DNA from: Sporothrix humicola
Taxonomy: Eukaryota; Ascomycota; Sordariomycetes; Ophiostomatales; Ophiostomataceae
DNA length: 64,000 bases
Direction: 5' to 3'
Assembly (NCBI GenBank): GCA_021396245.1
Contig: WNYE01000034.1
Coordinates: forward strand, 124,001-188,000
Below the pieces are notes generated by a model that saw only the letters and a list, made by a program, of their open reading frames with translations, did not search any database and was not told the DNA's origin. Below, piece by piece: positions 20,501-30,380 of the stretch (its first letter is position 1; each line of letters begins with the position of its first letter). The position numbers and the translations under genes are program-made.

Positions 20501-21745
20501 CTTCATTTCTTGTGCTTCATTTCCTCCTGTTTCGAGAGCACAAGGGATTGCAGGGCATATTTTTGAGAGTATTTTGACTTGCCAATTGACGGCACCGCAC
20601 GACGTGATGGCATCAGCAAGTTGCTACAGTCAGACAAGGCCGTAGCGGCGGATAGCGTCCAATCCAGACCTTTCGGTGTCTTTTGGTGGCGTGGCTGCTG
20701 GAAAAACCCGCCATAGTGCCTGCGCTTTAGCATGTGTCGAACAGCAGCTCCCGCATCGTGCCTGGTCTGTCTCACACTGTCCTCGCACCATATCGCACTG
20801 TTATTGGCTAGATCCGCTCTGCGCCTGCCTGGTTTAGACAGGCAAGCAGGGAAGGAACCCACCGCGACGGCCGCAGCCAAGCCCAGCCCAGCCCAGTCCA
20901 ACCCGCCCCAGCGTGGCTCTGCCCTGTGTGCCCTGTTGGCTGGCGGGCCAGCATTGCGTTTGCCAACTTTTCCGGCCTTCCCTTTGGTCTGGCTCCTGCC
21001 CTTTCGCCGCCCTGCTTTGCTCTTGCTCCTTTTGCTCTCCTGCTCTCATTTCCCGCTTTTGCTGCCTCACCTCCCCCCTAAAACGCAACCCTGCGATTAT
21101 TGCCATTTGCTTTTTGCCATTTGCCAACCCGCACGCTCTTTTCTCGCCGCCTTCCACGACGCCGACGACGACACACGAATCCGCTCTCGTTCTTCCTCCT
21201 GTTCATCGGTGTCTTTTGTATCTTCACCTGCATTGTCATTGCGGCCGACTGCTGTCCTATTGACGCCCGTTCACCTCAGCATCGACGTCTTTTTTGCATC
21301 GCCATTTTCCAGAATTGCAGATTTCCAGATTATCCATCAATCATTGCACCGTCGGCCATCGACCACATCGACGCAACCTATCGAGCCGGCGACTTGACGA
21401 ATTAGCCGTTTACCGTTGCTGTTGCGGCCTCCACGATCAGTCGAATCGGCGGACTACCCGGACACGAAATCGAGCCTCGCAGCGTCTTTGTCACGACATC
21501 ATGACGACGCTCCGCACCCGGCCCTAGCTTCTCCCTTTTCTCGCCTCTTACACACTCTTTTACGTGTATTTTCACCTAGGGTCTTCATCCATAACCTCGG
21601 GCTCTGTCTCCGGCTGCCAGTGCCTTGAGTAGACTGTACGATTTAGAAGAAACAAACAGCAGCCAACCTATACATTTTCTCGATATTATCGACAAAGGAT
21701 CTTGAAAGGATAGCGTCCCGTCATCCAGCCTCTCGGTCTGCTGCG
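17571..21745. other. 4.2 kb gap between cft2 and mss4, no supported gene
   Basis: I see no gene I can support in this stretch. It starts with the cft2 3' flank, which has an 18-T run at 17786-17803 followed by AATAAA words at 17804 and 17809. From about 18600 to 20400 the plus strand is largely purine-rich; from about 20900 to 21740 it switches to pyrimidine-rich, which fits a long 5' leader for mss4. Open frames exist (for example 274 codons on the minus strand at 19058-19882 and 221 codons on the plus strand at 20732-21397), but their compositions are Ser/Phe/Arg-rich and show no domain. A hairpin with a perfect 6 bp stem lies near 20827-20845. Confidence 0.5.
17804..17809 (+). terminator. 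Candidate poly(A) signal of cft2
   Basis: AATAAA lies about 234 nt after the cft2 stop, immediately after an 18-T run and followed by a second overlapping AATAAA at 17809. The position suits a fungal 3' UTR, but earlier degenerate signals are possible. Confidence 0.35.
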
Positions 21746-24700
21746 ATGCCCTCCTTTGCCCACGACGAAGAAAACCGCCCCGTCCCGACCCAATCGTTCG
21801 CCTCGACGACGCATACGACAACGACAAACTACAACGCTGCAGGAGACGGCCCGGCTGCAGTCTTTGGCAAAGGTGTCGCTTCTCGCATCACCAGCCACGC
21901 GCTCGCCGCGGTCGACAGCAACAGCAACCTGCCCATTGTCAATGGCCCGCGCCCTGTCCGCCACTCCCCGCCGCCGCCAACCTCGCCGCCTCCCTCTCCG
22001 CCCTCGAGGCAGGCTCCTCAGCCGCAACTAACAGATGACCGCCCTTTGTTCTACCGCCGCAAACGATCTTCGACCTGTCTAGACGACGACGACGAAGACG
22101 AAGAATACATAGCCGACGATAACGCCTCGGCCGCCTCGTCGGCAGACATGACCGGCCATGGCGGTAGTACGCGTGGTGGCGGTGCAGGAAGCAGTGTCGG
22201 TGCGGCGAGTTCCCAAACGACGACGGGACCGGCCGACGACGACCTGCGTCTCGATGGCTACGGCGACTCGTCTTTCTACGAGAAGGACAACCGCCAGGAC
22301 AACGACGACAATAACAGCGTCAATGGCCGCACGGCCTCCATAACAAGCTCTAATGCACCCGCAATACCAGACCGGGCGCCTCCACCACCACCAGAGAACA
22401 AACCGCCATCCATCTCCTCACAACAACATACCCCCTCGTCGTCTCCTCTCCCCTCTCCTATTCCCGCACAAATGGCAGCGTCTGCCTCGACGTTGAACCG
22501 GCCAGACGCCCCATCACTCCCACCGCCACCCCCGCCCAAGCCAGAGTCGCTCAACTCTAAGAAATCAAAACAGCTTCCTAATGGGGGCCCCATCTCCGTT
22601 CCGAACCCAATGGTGTTGGCCGACCGCACACGAGTCGCCATTCCCCAGTCTCAGAGCCAGCCACTACCGACTCAGCACCAGCAGCAGACCGCCTGGACTA
22701 ACGGCACGAGCACGGAGGAGAGCGAGCTGACCGACACAAGCCCCGACGACACGTTCCCACGGCACTCGGTTGCATCGACTGGTGCTAGTTCCGTCCAGCC
22801 GTCGATTGCCGACTTGTACAGTGTTCGCCAGGTAGGCAACCGGAGTAGCGATACGAACGCCCTGCATGGCCCATCCCTATCTACTGGTGGTCTTTCGACG
22901 GCTGCCACGGCACCACCTACGACAGCCACGACGGCAGCAACACCCGAGTCTGTTTCGGCCAGCCAGTTCTCGGCCCAGAGCCCGAACCCACAGCTCCTGC
23001 AACCTGGCCAGTCACCCGTCCCGCCGCACAGATTCTCCTCGCCGCCTGCCTATAACCCAGCCGCCGGCTCGTCGAGTTCTGCTGCAGCAGGCACACATCT
23101 CTCCCCCACATCCGGCCTCAAGCACCGTCACACGCTCGAGGTTCCCAAGGCCTCGCCCTCTAGGAACTCCCGCGAGGGTCTCGACTCGTCTGGCGTATTT
23201 GCCTCGGGCCGTTTCTCGCCCACAGCAGCAGGCGGTGTTGGCAACGGCAGCATAAGCAGCATCGGTGGTCGCAGAGCATCGTTGAGCCTGGTGCGTAGGA
23301 ACACCCGGTCACTGCACTCGGACCTGCCGCGCGACGAGGTCGTGCCCGACGAGGATGCTCTTAGGTGGGCCGAAGCCTACCGCCAGAAACGCGCCAGCAA
23401 GAAGCGGCGCATGGAGCAGGACGACGACCAGGTTCTCGTGGGCACCAAGGTCGACGAGACGCACCAGAACTGGGTGGCTGCCTACAACATGCTTACGGGC
23501 ATCCGCGTGTCGGTTTCACGCACAAACGCTAAGCTGGACCGCCCCCTGACGGACGAAGACTTCAACGCGAAGCAAAAGTCCACCTTTGATATTGCTGGCA
23601 ATGAGCTGGTACCCTCGGCCAAGTACGACTTCAAGTTCAAGGACTACGCACCGTGGGTCTTCCGGCACCTTCGCCAGCTATTCCACCTCGACCCGGCCGA
23701 CTACCTCATGTCCCTGGCGGGCAAGTACATTCTGTCCGAGCTGGGCTCGCCCGGCAAGAGCGGCAGTTTCTTCTACTTCTCGCGCGACTACAGGTACATC
23801 ATCAAGACCATTCACCACTCCGAGCACAAGTTTTTGAGAAAGATCCTCAAGGACTACTACAAGCACGTCACCGAGAACCCCAACACGCTCCTGTCGCAGT
23901 TCTTCGGCCTGCACCGCGTCAAAATGCCGTATGGACGCAAGATCCACTTTGTCGTCATGAACAACCTGTTCCCGCCGCACCGCGACATCCACCAGACGTT
24001 TGACCTCAAGGGCTCTACGATCGGACGCGACTACCCCGAAGAGCTGTTGTCCGAGAACCCCCGCGCCACCCTCAAGGACCTCAACTGGCTGCGCCGCCAC
24101 CAGCACCTGGAGATGGGCATCATCAAGAAGCGTCTGTTTTTGGAACAGCTGCACAAGGACGTTAAGCTGCTCCAGCGGCTCCAGATCATGGACTACTCGC
24201 TGCTTGTGGGCACGCACGATCTCCGGCGCGGCAACGACGAAAACCTTCGCGGCAAGATCCTGCAAGTGTTCGAGCCGCGCGGCGACAACCAGAATGCCGA
24301 CGGGCCCGGTGGGCACCAGTCCGTGCTGATGCGGACGCCTAGTAAACTGGAGCACCAGCGCAAGACGCGCGAGCTGCGGCAGATGCTCAAGTCGGAGCGG
24401 CCAATCCCGATCGGGCAGAGCAGCAACAAGATGCCCGACGAGCTCGACGACAACAAGCAGTCCATTTTCTACAAGGACGACGGCGGCTTCCAGGCCACGC
24501 ACCAGGACAACACGCCCGCCGAAGAGATCTACTACCTCGGTGTCATTGACTGTCTTACTCACGTAGGTCCACCCCCTCCTTCCTTTCTCTATATGATCAT
24601 TTACTAACCCAATCTAGTACGGCATTGTCAAGAAGATCGAGCACTTCTGGAAGGGCCTGTCCAACGACGCGACGCAGATATCGGCGCTGCCGCCGCAGCA

Positions 24701-25673
24701 GTACGGCGACCGGTTCCTCAAGTTCATGTCGGGCATCACCATGTCGCCCGAAGATGTAGCCCGTGAGGCACAAGACCGGGGCGAGGCAGCGGCAGTCGAC
24801 GCAGCAGCCGCCTCGTCGTCGGCTGCACAAAATGGAGAGGCGTCGGGAAGTGCCGGCGATGTCCTAGGATTCGAAGGAGCTGCCACGGCTAGCGGCCGCG
24901 ACAAGGGCAAGGATGCCGCCCACCACCACCACGGCGGCTGGTCGGGCAACCTGCGGCACCGCGGCGGCCCTTCTGGCCACAGCGGTAACAACACAGGTGT
25001 CGACAGTAGCAACGTGACGACTGCCCATCGTGCTGCCGAGTACGAGGCACAAAAGGCGTCGCCCGTCAACGAGAAGACCGAGACGACACAAGCAGCCGTC
25101 TCGATTGGTAACGGCACCGTTATGCCTGGTGTGTCCACCGGACAGGCCTCAAGCTCTGCACCGACCCTGCCATCCCTCCCGTCCCTGCCGTCCATGTCCT
25201 CGATCCCGTCTATGCCAACAAACTCACCACCCGCTCCGCCGCATAACGACCGCCGCGAGTCCATGCAGCAGCCCGTCCTCCCGATTGTCGATGAGGCCGG
25301 CGAGAACTCGTCGACGGGCGGCCGCAGCCGCAGCAGCCGGTTTAGTAGCCACACGACCGAGAGCGACGACCGGCCGGCGACGCCCGCCAAAGATGTGCCT
25401 GCGATTCCGGGCCAGTATGGTGGTGTTCGTTCGAGCGCTGGTAGTGGCGGCAGCGGCAGCGCGACTGTGAGCAACAACAACAGCAACGGCCCGCCCACGC
25501 CGCCTGCCACGGGCTACCTTAAGCCGGAGAGCGCCGACAGCGGCTACGGCGTGTCGGGCACCCGGTCGCGGTCGGGCACTGTGGGCTCGGGCCGCAAAGT
25601 GAAGATGCAGCTCAGCCGGGACAGTCTCGACAAGGAGCTGCCGCCTCTGCCAAAGGTGGATGGTACGGCATAA
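21746..25673 (+). CDS. mss4: Phosphatidylinositol-4-phosphate 5-kinase Mss4
   Basis: Predicted 1290-residue PI4P 5-kinase, which makes PI(4,5)P2 at the plasma membrane for actin organisation, endocytosis and Rho signalling. Two exons: 21746-24562 and 24618-25673. The 55 nt intron has a GTAGGT donor, a TTACTAAC branch site and a TCTAG acceptor. Residues 1-540 are disordered and Pro/Ser-rich. The PIPK catalytic domain spans about 550-980, with the Gly-rich nucleotide loop K-S-G-S-F-F-Y-F-S (~671), the D-L-K-G-S-T motif (~753) and M-D-Y-S-L-L-V-G (~815). The second exon opens with Y-G-I-V-K-K-I-E-H-F-W, the activation loop; its Lys-Lys-Ile-Glu is the type I (PI4P 5-kinase) form. The remaining ~300 residues are a disordered Ser/Ala/Gly tail with a His run. 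The start follows a pyrimidine-rich leader; a closer start is not evident. Confidence 0.95.
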
Positions 25674-26931
25674 ACTCGAGGAGGGGAGGAAAACAAAAAG
25701 CAGGGGTGGAGATGGTGACGATTTTGGAATACGCGTTGGATAGTGGTGGTGGAAGGAGGCCAAGGAAGGGCCATCACTTCGATCAAGGGATGGCTAGTGT
25801 TGAGGGTCGGCAGGATGGGAGAGTACTTTTATGACAGCTCGACCATTCCCCGCTCTCACGGGTGTTTTTCTTCTTCTCATCTTCATCTTTTGCTTGGTTC
25901 ATTTTTACATTTGCGTTGCTTTTTTTTTCTGTTTGCGTTTATTACCTATCTTGCTTTGCTTTGCGTTCTTGCTTCTCTTTTTACATCCCCCTTTGTCATG
26001 CCGAAACCCGAATACATCTCCATCATGATACCATTTTTTTTCTCCTCATTTTCCCTTTTCTTTGTCTCGCCATTGTGTTTCTTCTTCTCCTTATTATTTC
26101 TTATGTCCGTCTCTCTTCTCTTTCCTTTCTGTCTCATAAAGACCAGCTGCATAACACACGAGCCTAGTTTTGATTTTTCTGTGTTCTTTCTTATCTTCTT
26201 TTCCTAATCCAAGTGGCCGCCCCAGCCCTTGAACTATCTTTCCTTCTCCTCGTTTTTTACAAAACTCAACCCCTCGTCCATTATTTTTGGCTTCCTCTCT
26301 AGCTTAACTTCTTTGCTTCCTTTTTCCTTGTCAAAAAGACTACTTTACTTCTTCTTACCGACACAGTCCCGAGTCTCCCCAAGGTGCCTGTCTTCTTTTT
26401 ATATCTCTCATATGATGTGTACACATGTGCCTGTGTTGTGTTGTGCATTCTTGTTGATTATGTCTGCTGTCCCTTGTCTCATATGGTGCTAGCAATGATG
26501 TCATATGGGTACATGGGAAAATGGGAAAACGTCATATTCGACCTGTCTTTGAGATCTGGACAAGTGCTTTTGCGGTTAGACTTCATTTTGTCTGAATGAC
26601 AGCCATCGGATTGAAGCTGATAGTAGCCAGGAGAAGCTGAAAAGAAAGCTCAACATGGAGATAAGCACCTCGAGGGGCAGTTCTGAGTTCTGTTTACTTT
26701 TTCTTTTCCTTTTGCATTATTAGATACAAACTACAGTCTTTTATAGAGCATCATTGACAAACGTCACACAAGTTAGCCTTCTCTACGACATTTTCTTCCG
26801 TTTCTCATATTACATGTTCAAGTGGTGTGTATATCCTATGCAATCTCGTATGCTATGAGTGGTTATCTGCTTTTAGGCCTCTAGGCCTCCAATGATAAAA
26901 ATACACTTGTCTTCACGACTCCCGGACTCTT
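25674..26931. other. mss4/coa6 tail-to-tail spacer
   Basis: This 1.26 kb spacer lies between the convergent mss4 and coa6 stop codons. It is T-rich on the plus strand from about 25860 to 26390 and AT-rich afterwards, consistent with 3' UTRs. Short open frames in it translate to Phe/Leu/Ser-rich low-complexity peptides. I see no gene. Confidence 0.5.
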
Positions 26932-27431
26932 CTAGTTCCGGTTGATGGGCACGGAATCGCCGGGGCCGTTGTTGAGCCGGACCTCGTTGGCGCCCTGGGC
27001 CTTGAGGGCGGCCAGGCGCTGCTCCTTTTGGTGGTTAGCCACGCGGGCCTTTTTGAAGTGGGCGACCTGCACAGAGCATTAGTATTCAACCGAAGGGAGC
27101 ACAAATTGGAGTGACCATGACAACATGCCACGGCGACGGTCAACGACCGTAGGGAGGACAAAATAAGAGGGAGGGCAAAACTCACCCACTCGGCGGCACA
27201 GTCACGTTCCAGGAGCTCGCCCTCCTTGGCGCAGTGCTTCTTGGCGACGAGGGCGGCACCGGGCTCGACGGCGTCGACAATGTTGAGCTTGTCGAGGCAG
27301 CCAAAGTAGAGATCACGGGCTTCCCAGCACTTTTGGCGCTCGGCGCGGGAGGGGACGGCGTCGCCGGAGCGGATGGCCTGGGCGCGCTTGTCCTCGTCGG
27401 AGGAGCCCCAGATGTTTGAGAGGAGGCCCAT
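26932..27431 (-). CDS. coa6: Cytochrome c oxidase assembly factor 6 (Coa6), twin Cys motif protein
   Basis: Predicted 126-residue Coa6, a small mitochondrial intermembrane-space protein that helps copper delivery to the CuA site of cytochrome oxidase subunit 2. Two exons: 27186-27431 (82 codons) and 26932-27066 (44 codons plus stop). The 119 nt intron has a GTGAGT donor directly after the Trp82 codon and a TGTGCAG acceptor. The twin cysteine motifs are C35-x9-C45 (C-W-E-A-R-D-L-Y-F-G-C) and C67-x10-C78, the CX9C-CX10C spacing specific to Coa6 and expected to form a disulphide-linked helical hairpin. The second exon continues with V-A-H-F-K-K-A-R-V and ends in P-I-N-R-N. There is no cleavable targeting signal, as usual for substrates of the Mia40 import pathway. 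It diverges from sys1. Confidence 0.92.
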
Positions 27432-29090
27432 TGTGGAGGAGATATGGTAAAAAAGGTAAAAAAGGTGAAGGTGTTGAGAGGTGAGGTGAGTGGTGATGTT
27501 GATAGAAAAACGAGGGGCAAGTTCCAGGAAACGTTCCTGGTTTTATTGAAAATAGCGGCGAGAGAAGAAATGTCAATTGTCAAATTCCGTTCCGGTCCAA
27601 TTCGTGGGCGTTGTCTTGTTATTAGAGCTGAGGACGAAAGAAGGATCTCAAAAGAATCTCAAGAAGACGCACCAAACACCGGCAAACTCGATGCAAGTGG
27701 CAAAGCTTTTGCTGAGTTAAGGCGGATGAGCTGATGTAATTGGGATGCCGCTGAAAGGGCGGCCGCGGGCTCTAACAGGTGTGTTTGGGGAGGTCTAAAA
27801 CTCTCTAGAAGCGCGCTCATAGGCGGCCCCTCCTGCCTCAAGTCTCTTGGCCTTGCGCCGGCGCGGGGAACCAGCGATTAGTGGGTGCCGAGTCGCGCTG
27901 TAGAAGAGCTCATTGCTGTCTTTTTGCTCTCTTTGTAGCGCACCAACGACCTGACAGAGAGCGCTGTACTTTTACACATTTACGATTACTTTTACAAAGG
28001 CCGCGGGGGCCGTTGGGAGCCACAAAAAAGGTAGCTGTACGTTCATGAACGCTTGTGCGTGATCCATTGACTTTCTTTTTAACTCGAGAGTTTATACACA
28101 TCCGCTTTGTGAGGAGCTGGACGTTGTCTGTGGCATATCCTTTTGTGAGGTTCTGGAAAGTGAAGCTCGAAGCTACGAAATAGAGTAGAAAAAATTTAGT
28201 GGGCGATAGGTTCCACAAGCTGCCGATGTCATGGCAGAAAAAGGCGGTGAGAGCTCTCTTTCATCTGGTGTCGTTGACTGCCGTTGCCAGCAGACCCCTG
28301 CTAACCGCCGATCGAAGACGCTAAAAACACGATACAGGCACGATACAGGCACGATACAGGCACCCCTTCAAAGCAATACAGGGGTTGATCCGGCCACCTG
28401 GCGACGCTGATTGACGGCGCCAGGGGCTGGCTGACGACAAATGTGACGCCCATTTTACTGTCTTACAGCGCCTGCAGCACTACTGCAGCCTACGAAATTG
28501 GCCAAATTCGCCATGCTAGGGAGCGAGCAAGGCAACACGATTTCGACCACACTCTTTTGACCAGGACCCTTCTTTCTGTTTCTGCCGTTCCCAGCCATTC
28601 CGACAAAAAGTTTCAAGACAACGAACAGCTGGAAATCAACAGTCTCTTGCAACCCAACACAACCACACACGACAAACCCTCGACGACTGTCGATTTACGA
28701 TCTAGACACTCTTTAACGTGTCTGTCTACTCTTTACTGACTACTCTACGCTATTGCGCATCTCTGGCGACGCATCTCCAACCCCCTCCTCGACCTGCCCC
28801 TTTTCTCCCCTTTTGACGACATCGCGACATCGCGATACCTGGCGCAAACCTCAATACGACGGGGACGGATCTACGAAGGAAATAAGCTTTCGAATTTAAA
28901 GGAGGACAGAGCTCGCATCTTTCTCTATACCCTCTTCGCAAACGTTCACTACATTAGTCGGAGTGAAGCGTAGCTAGCTAAGTGACGACACTCTCGTCTG
29001 CTGCTGTGTCTGTTTCTAGAACGACACCTATCCCGACCTCTACGCAGACTTTGCGGACACCTTTACATTCACACTCACATCCACACAACC
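27432..29090. promoter_or_regulatory. coa6/sys1 divergent promoter region
   Basis: This 1.66 kb spacer separates two head-to-head genes. From about 28570 to 29090 it becomes pyrimidine- and AC-rich, which fits the sys1 leader; next to coa6 the plus strand is A/G-rich, so pyrimidine-rich in the coa6 sense. It holds a three-copy 11 bp tandem repeat at 28329-28361. I see no coding sequence. Confidence 0.5.
28329..28361. repeat. Three exact tandem copies of an 11 bp unit
   Basis: The unit ACGATACAGGC is repeated three times without mismatch, followed by a partial AC; a looser copy (CAATACAGG) follows about 15 bp later. It lies in the coa6/sys1 divergent promoter spacer. One unit is close to one helical turn of DNA. 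Confidence 0.9.
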
Positions 29091-29753
29091 ATGGCGCGTC
29101 GTCGCCGCCCGCGCCGCTCCGGCGCCATCGCCGAATACCCGCCCCTCCAGCTCCTCTCACAAATCGCAATCATCCAGTCCATACTCTACGCCACCCTCAC
29201 AGTCTTCATGTTCTTTGCGTCGCGCGTCTCCGGCCGCGACTTTTCGTTTAACCTGGTGTTTGGCTGGAGCGGGATCCGCGGCGACACGACCGAGGGCTGG
29301 GTCACGGCGTTTGTCTGGATCCTGGCGGCCGGCCTGTTCGGCGCCGCCTCCATCGTCTACTTTGTCGGCCGCTCCAAGCTCGTGCTCGACTTTGCCGCCA
29401 CCCTGCACGTTGTGCACCTGGCGGTCGTGTTTTTTGTGACGGGCTCGCTGCCCGCCAACCTCGCGTGGTGGGCCACGATGGGCGTGTCCATGACCGTCGC
29501 GATTTTGTTGGGTACATGGGGCAGTCGGCACCGCGAGCTGCGGCCAATATCGTTTGGCGGCGCGGCGGGGGCCAACACTGCCACGAATGGTGGAAGCAGC
29601 AATACAGCAGGGACCGCCGCCCTGCCTGCCGGCGCTGACGGCGACGAGGAGCAGGGCTTCTCACGAGGCCGTGGCCGGGGCCGGGGCCGCGATGGTGCCG
29701 GCGAGTACGAGATGGTGCCGGTTAAGACGGGCGAGAACGCCCGGCAAGATTAA
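29091..29753 (+). CDS. sys1: Golgi integral membrane protein Sys1
   Basis: Predicted 220-residue Sys1, the Golgi multispanning protein that recruits the Arl3/ARFRP1 GTPase, acting upstream of Arl1 and GRIP-domain golgins at the trans-Golgi. After a basic N terminus (five Arg in the first nine residues) there are four hydrophobic segments at about 21-44, 70-92, 97-117 and 123-143. Family hallmarks are the conserved L-L-S-Q-I start of the first segment, an E-G-W before the second, R-S-K-L-V-L-D-F before the third and W-W in the fourth. The C-terminal ~75 residues are a cytosolic Gly/Arg-rich tail with an R-G-R-G run. The start lies in a good CAACCATGG context. The C-terminal extension is longer than in yeast Sys1. 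Confidence 0.9.
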   Translation: MARRRRPRRSGAIAEYPPLQLLSQIAIIQSILYATLTVFMFFASRVSGRDFSFNLVFGWSGIRGDTTEGWVTAFVWILAAGLFGAASIVYFVGRSKLVLDFAATLHVVHLAVVFFVTGSLPANLAWWATMGVSMTVAILLGTWGSRHRELRPISFGGAAGANTATNGGSSNTAGTAALPAGADGDEEQGFSRGRGRGRGRDGAGEYEMVPVKTGENARQD

Positions 29754-30380
29754 AAGATTACATAGGGGGGAAGGAAATCATAGGATAGACGGTTCGCTTT
29801 GCAGCTTTTCCTTTCAAACTTTCTTTCTTTTCTGGAATACCTGGCTTCAAATATGGCGGCGGCGTCTTTTGGTTTACTATTTTTAATGTTACCCCTTTTC
29901 GCGGTGGACGACTCTCTTCAGAGTTTCTTTTTTGTACAGTACTTTTCATCATAGCGGCGGCTGCAACCGGCGCGCAGGGCACGACACGAGGCGTTTTCTA
30001 TTTTCTTCTCATACTCTCACGAAGCTGTTAGAATAGGTGTTGGCTTAGACCAGGTGTCCTGGAATATCATCTTGTCATTTCTTGCTTTTGAAATCATACT
30101 TGTTTTGTTGTTCAGATACAATGTGTATTATTGCTATGTGATATCTTTGCTGAAAATGGAAACGAATAAAATCCCTAGTAGCCCTTTTGCCTATAAACTC
30201 CTGTAGAAGAAACAAAACCAGACCAAAACCACGAGCCCTGCTGCTCTACACATCGATCAGCTGTCCTTCGCGATACGACAGCGCCAGCTGCTCGCCCTCC
30301 TCCTCTCCGGCTCCGCCATTCTGGGACACAACGACAAGCACAGTGCCGCCAGTGAACCCAGCACCGCCGACAGTGGCACC
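29754..30380. other. sys1/ELYS tail-to-tail spacer with an open extension of the ELYS frame
   Basis: This 627 bp spacer lies between convergent genes. It contains the sys1 3' UTR with an AATAAA word at 30165-30170. At 30249-30380 the ELYS reading frame stays open on the minus strand beyond its first stop. No independent gene is visible. Confidence 0.5.
30165..30170 (+). terminator. Candidate poly(A) signal of sys1
   Basis: AATAAA in an AT-rich context 412 nt after the sys1 stop codon. It is the only perfect hexamer I noticed downstream of sys1 on this strand, but it is rather distant, so earlier degenerate signals are possible. Confidence 0.3.

Noticed and set aside
20732..21397. 221-codon plus-strand frame upstream of mss4
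   Set aside because: Lies in the pyrimidine-rich mss4 leader and has the Leu/Pro/Ser-rich composition expected of such DNA.
28329..28361. Direct repeats considered as a CRISPR-like array
   Set aside because: Units are contiguous 11-mers with no spacers, in a eukaryotic genome.
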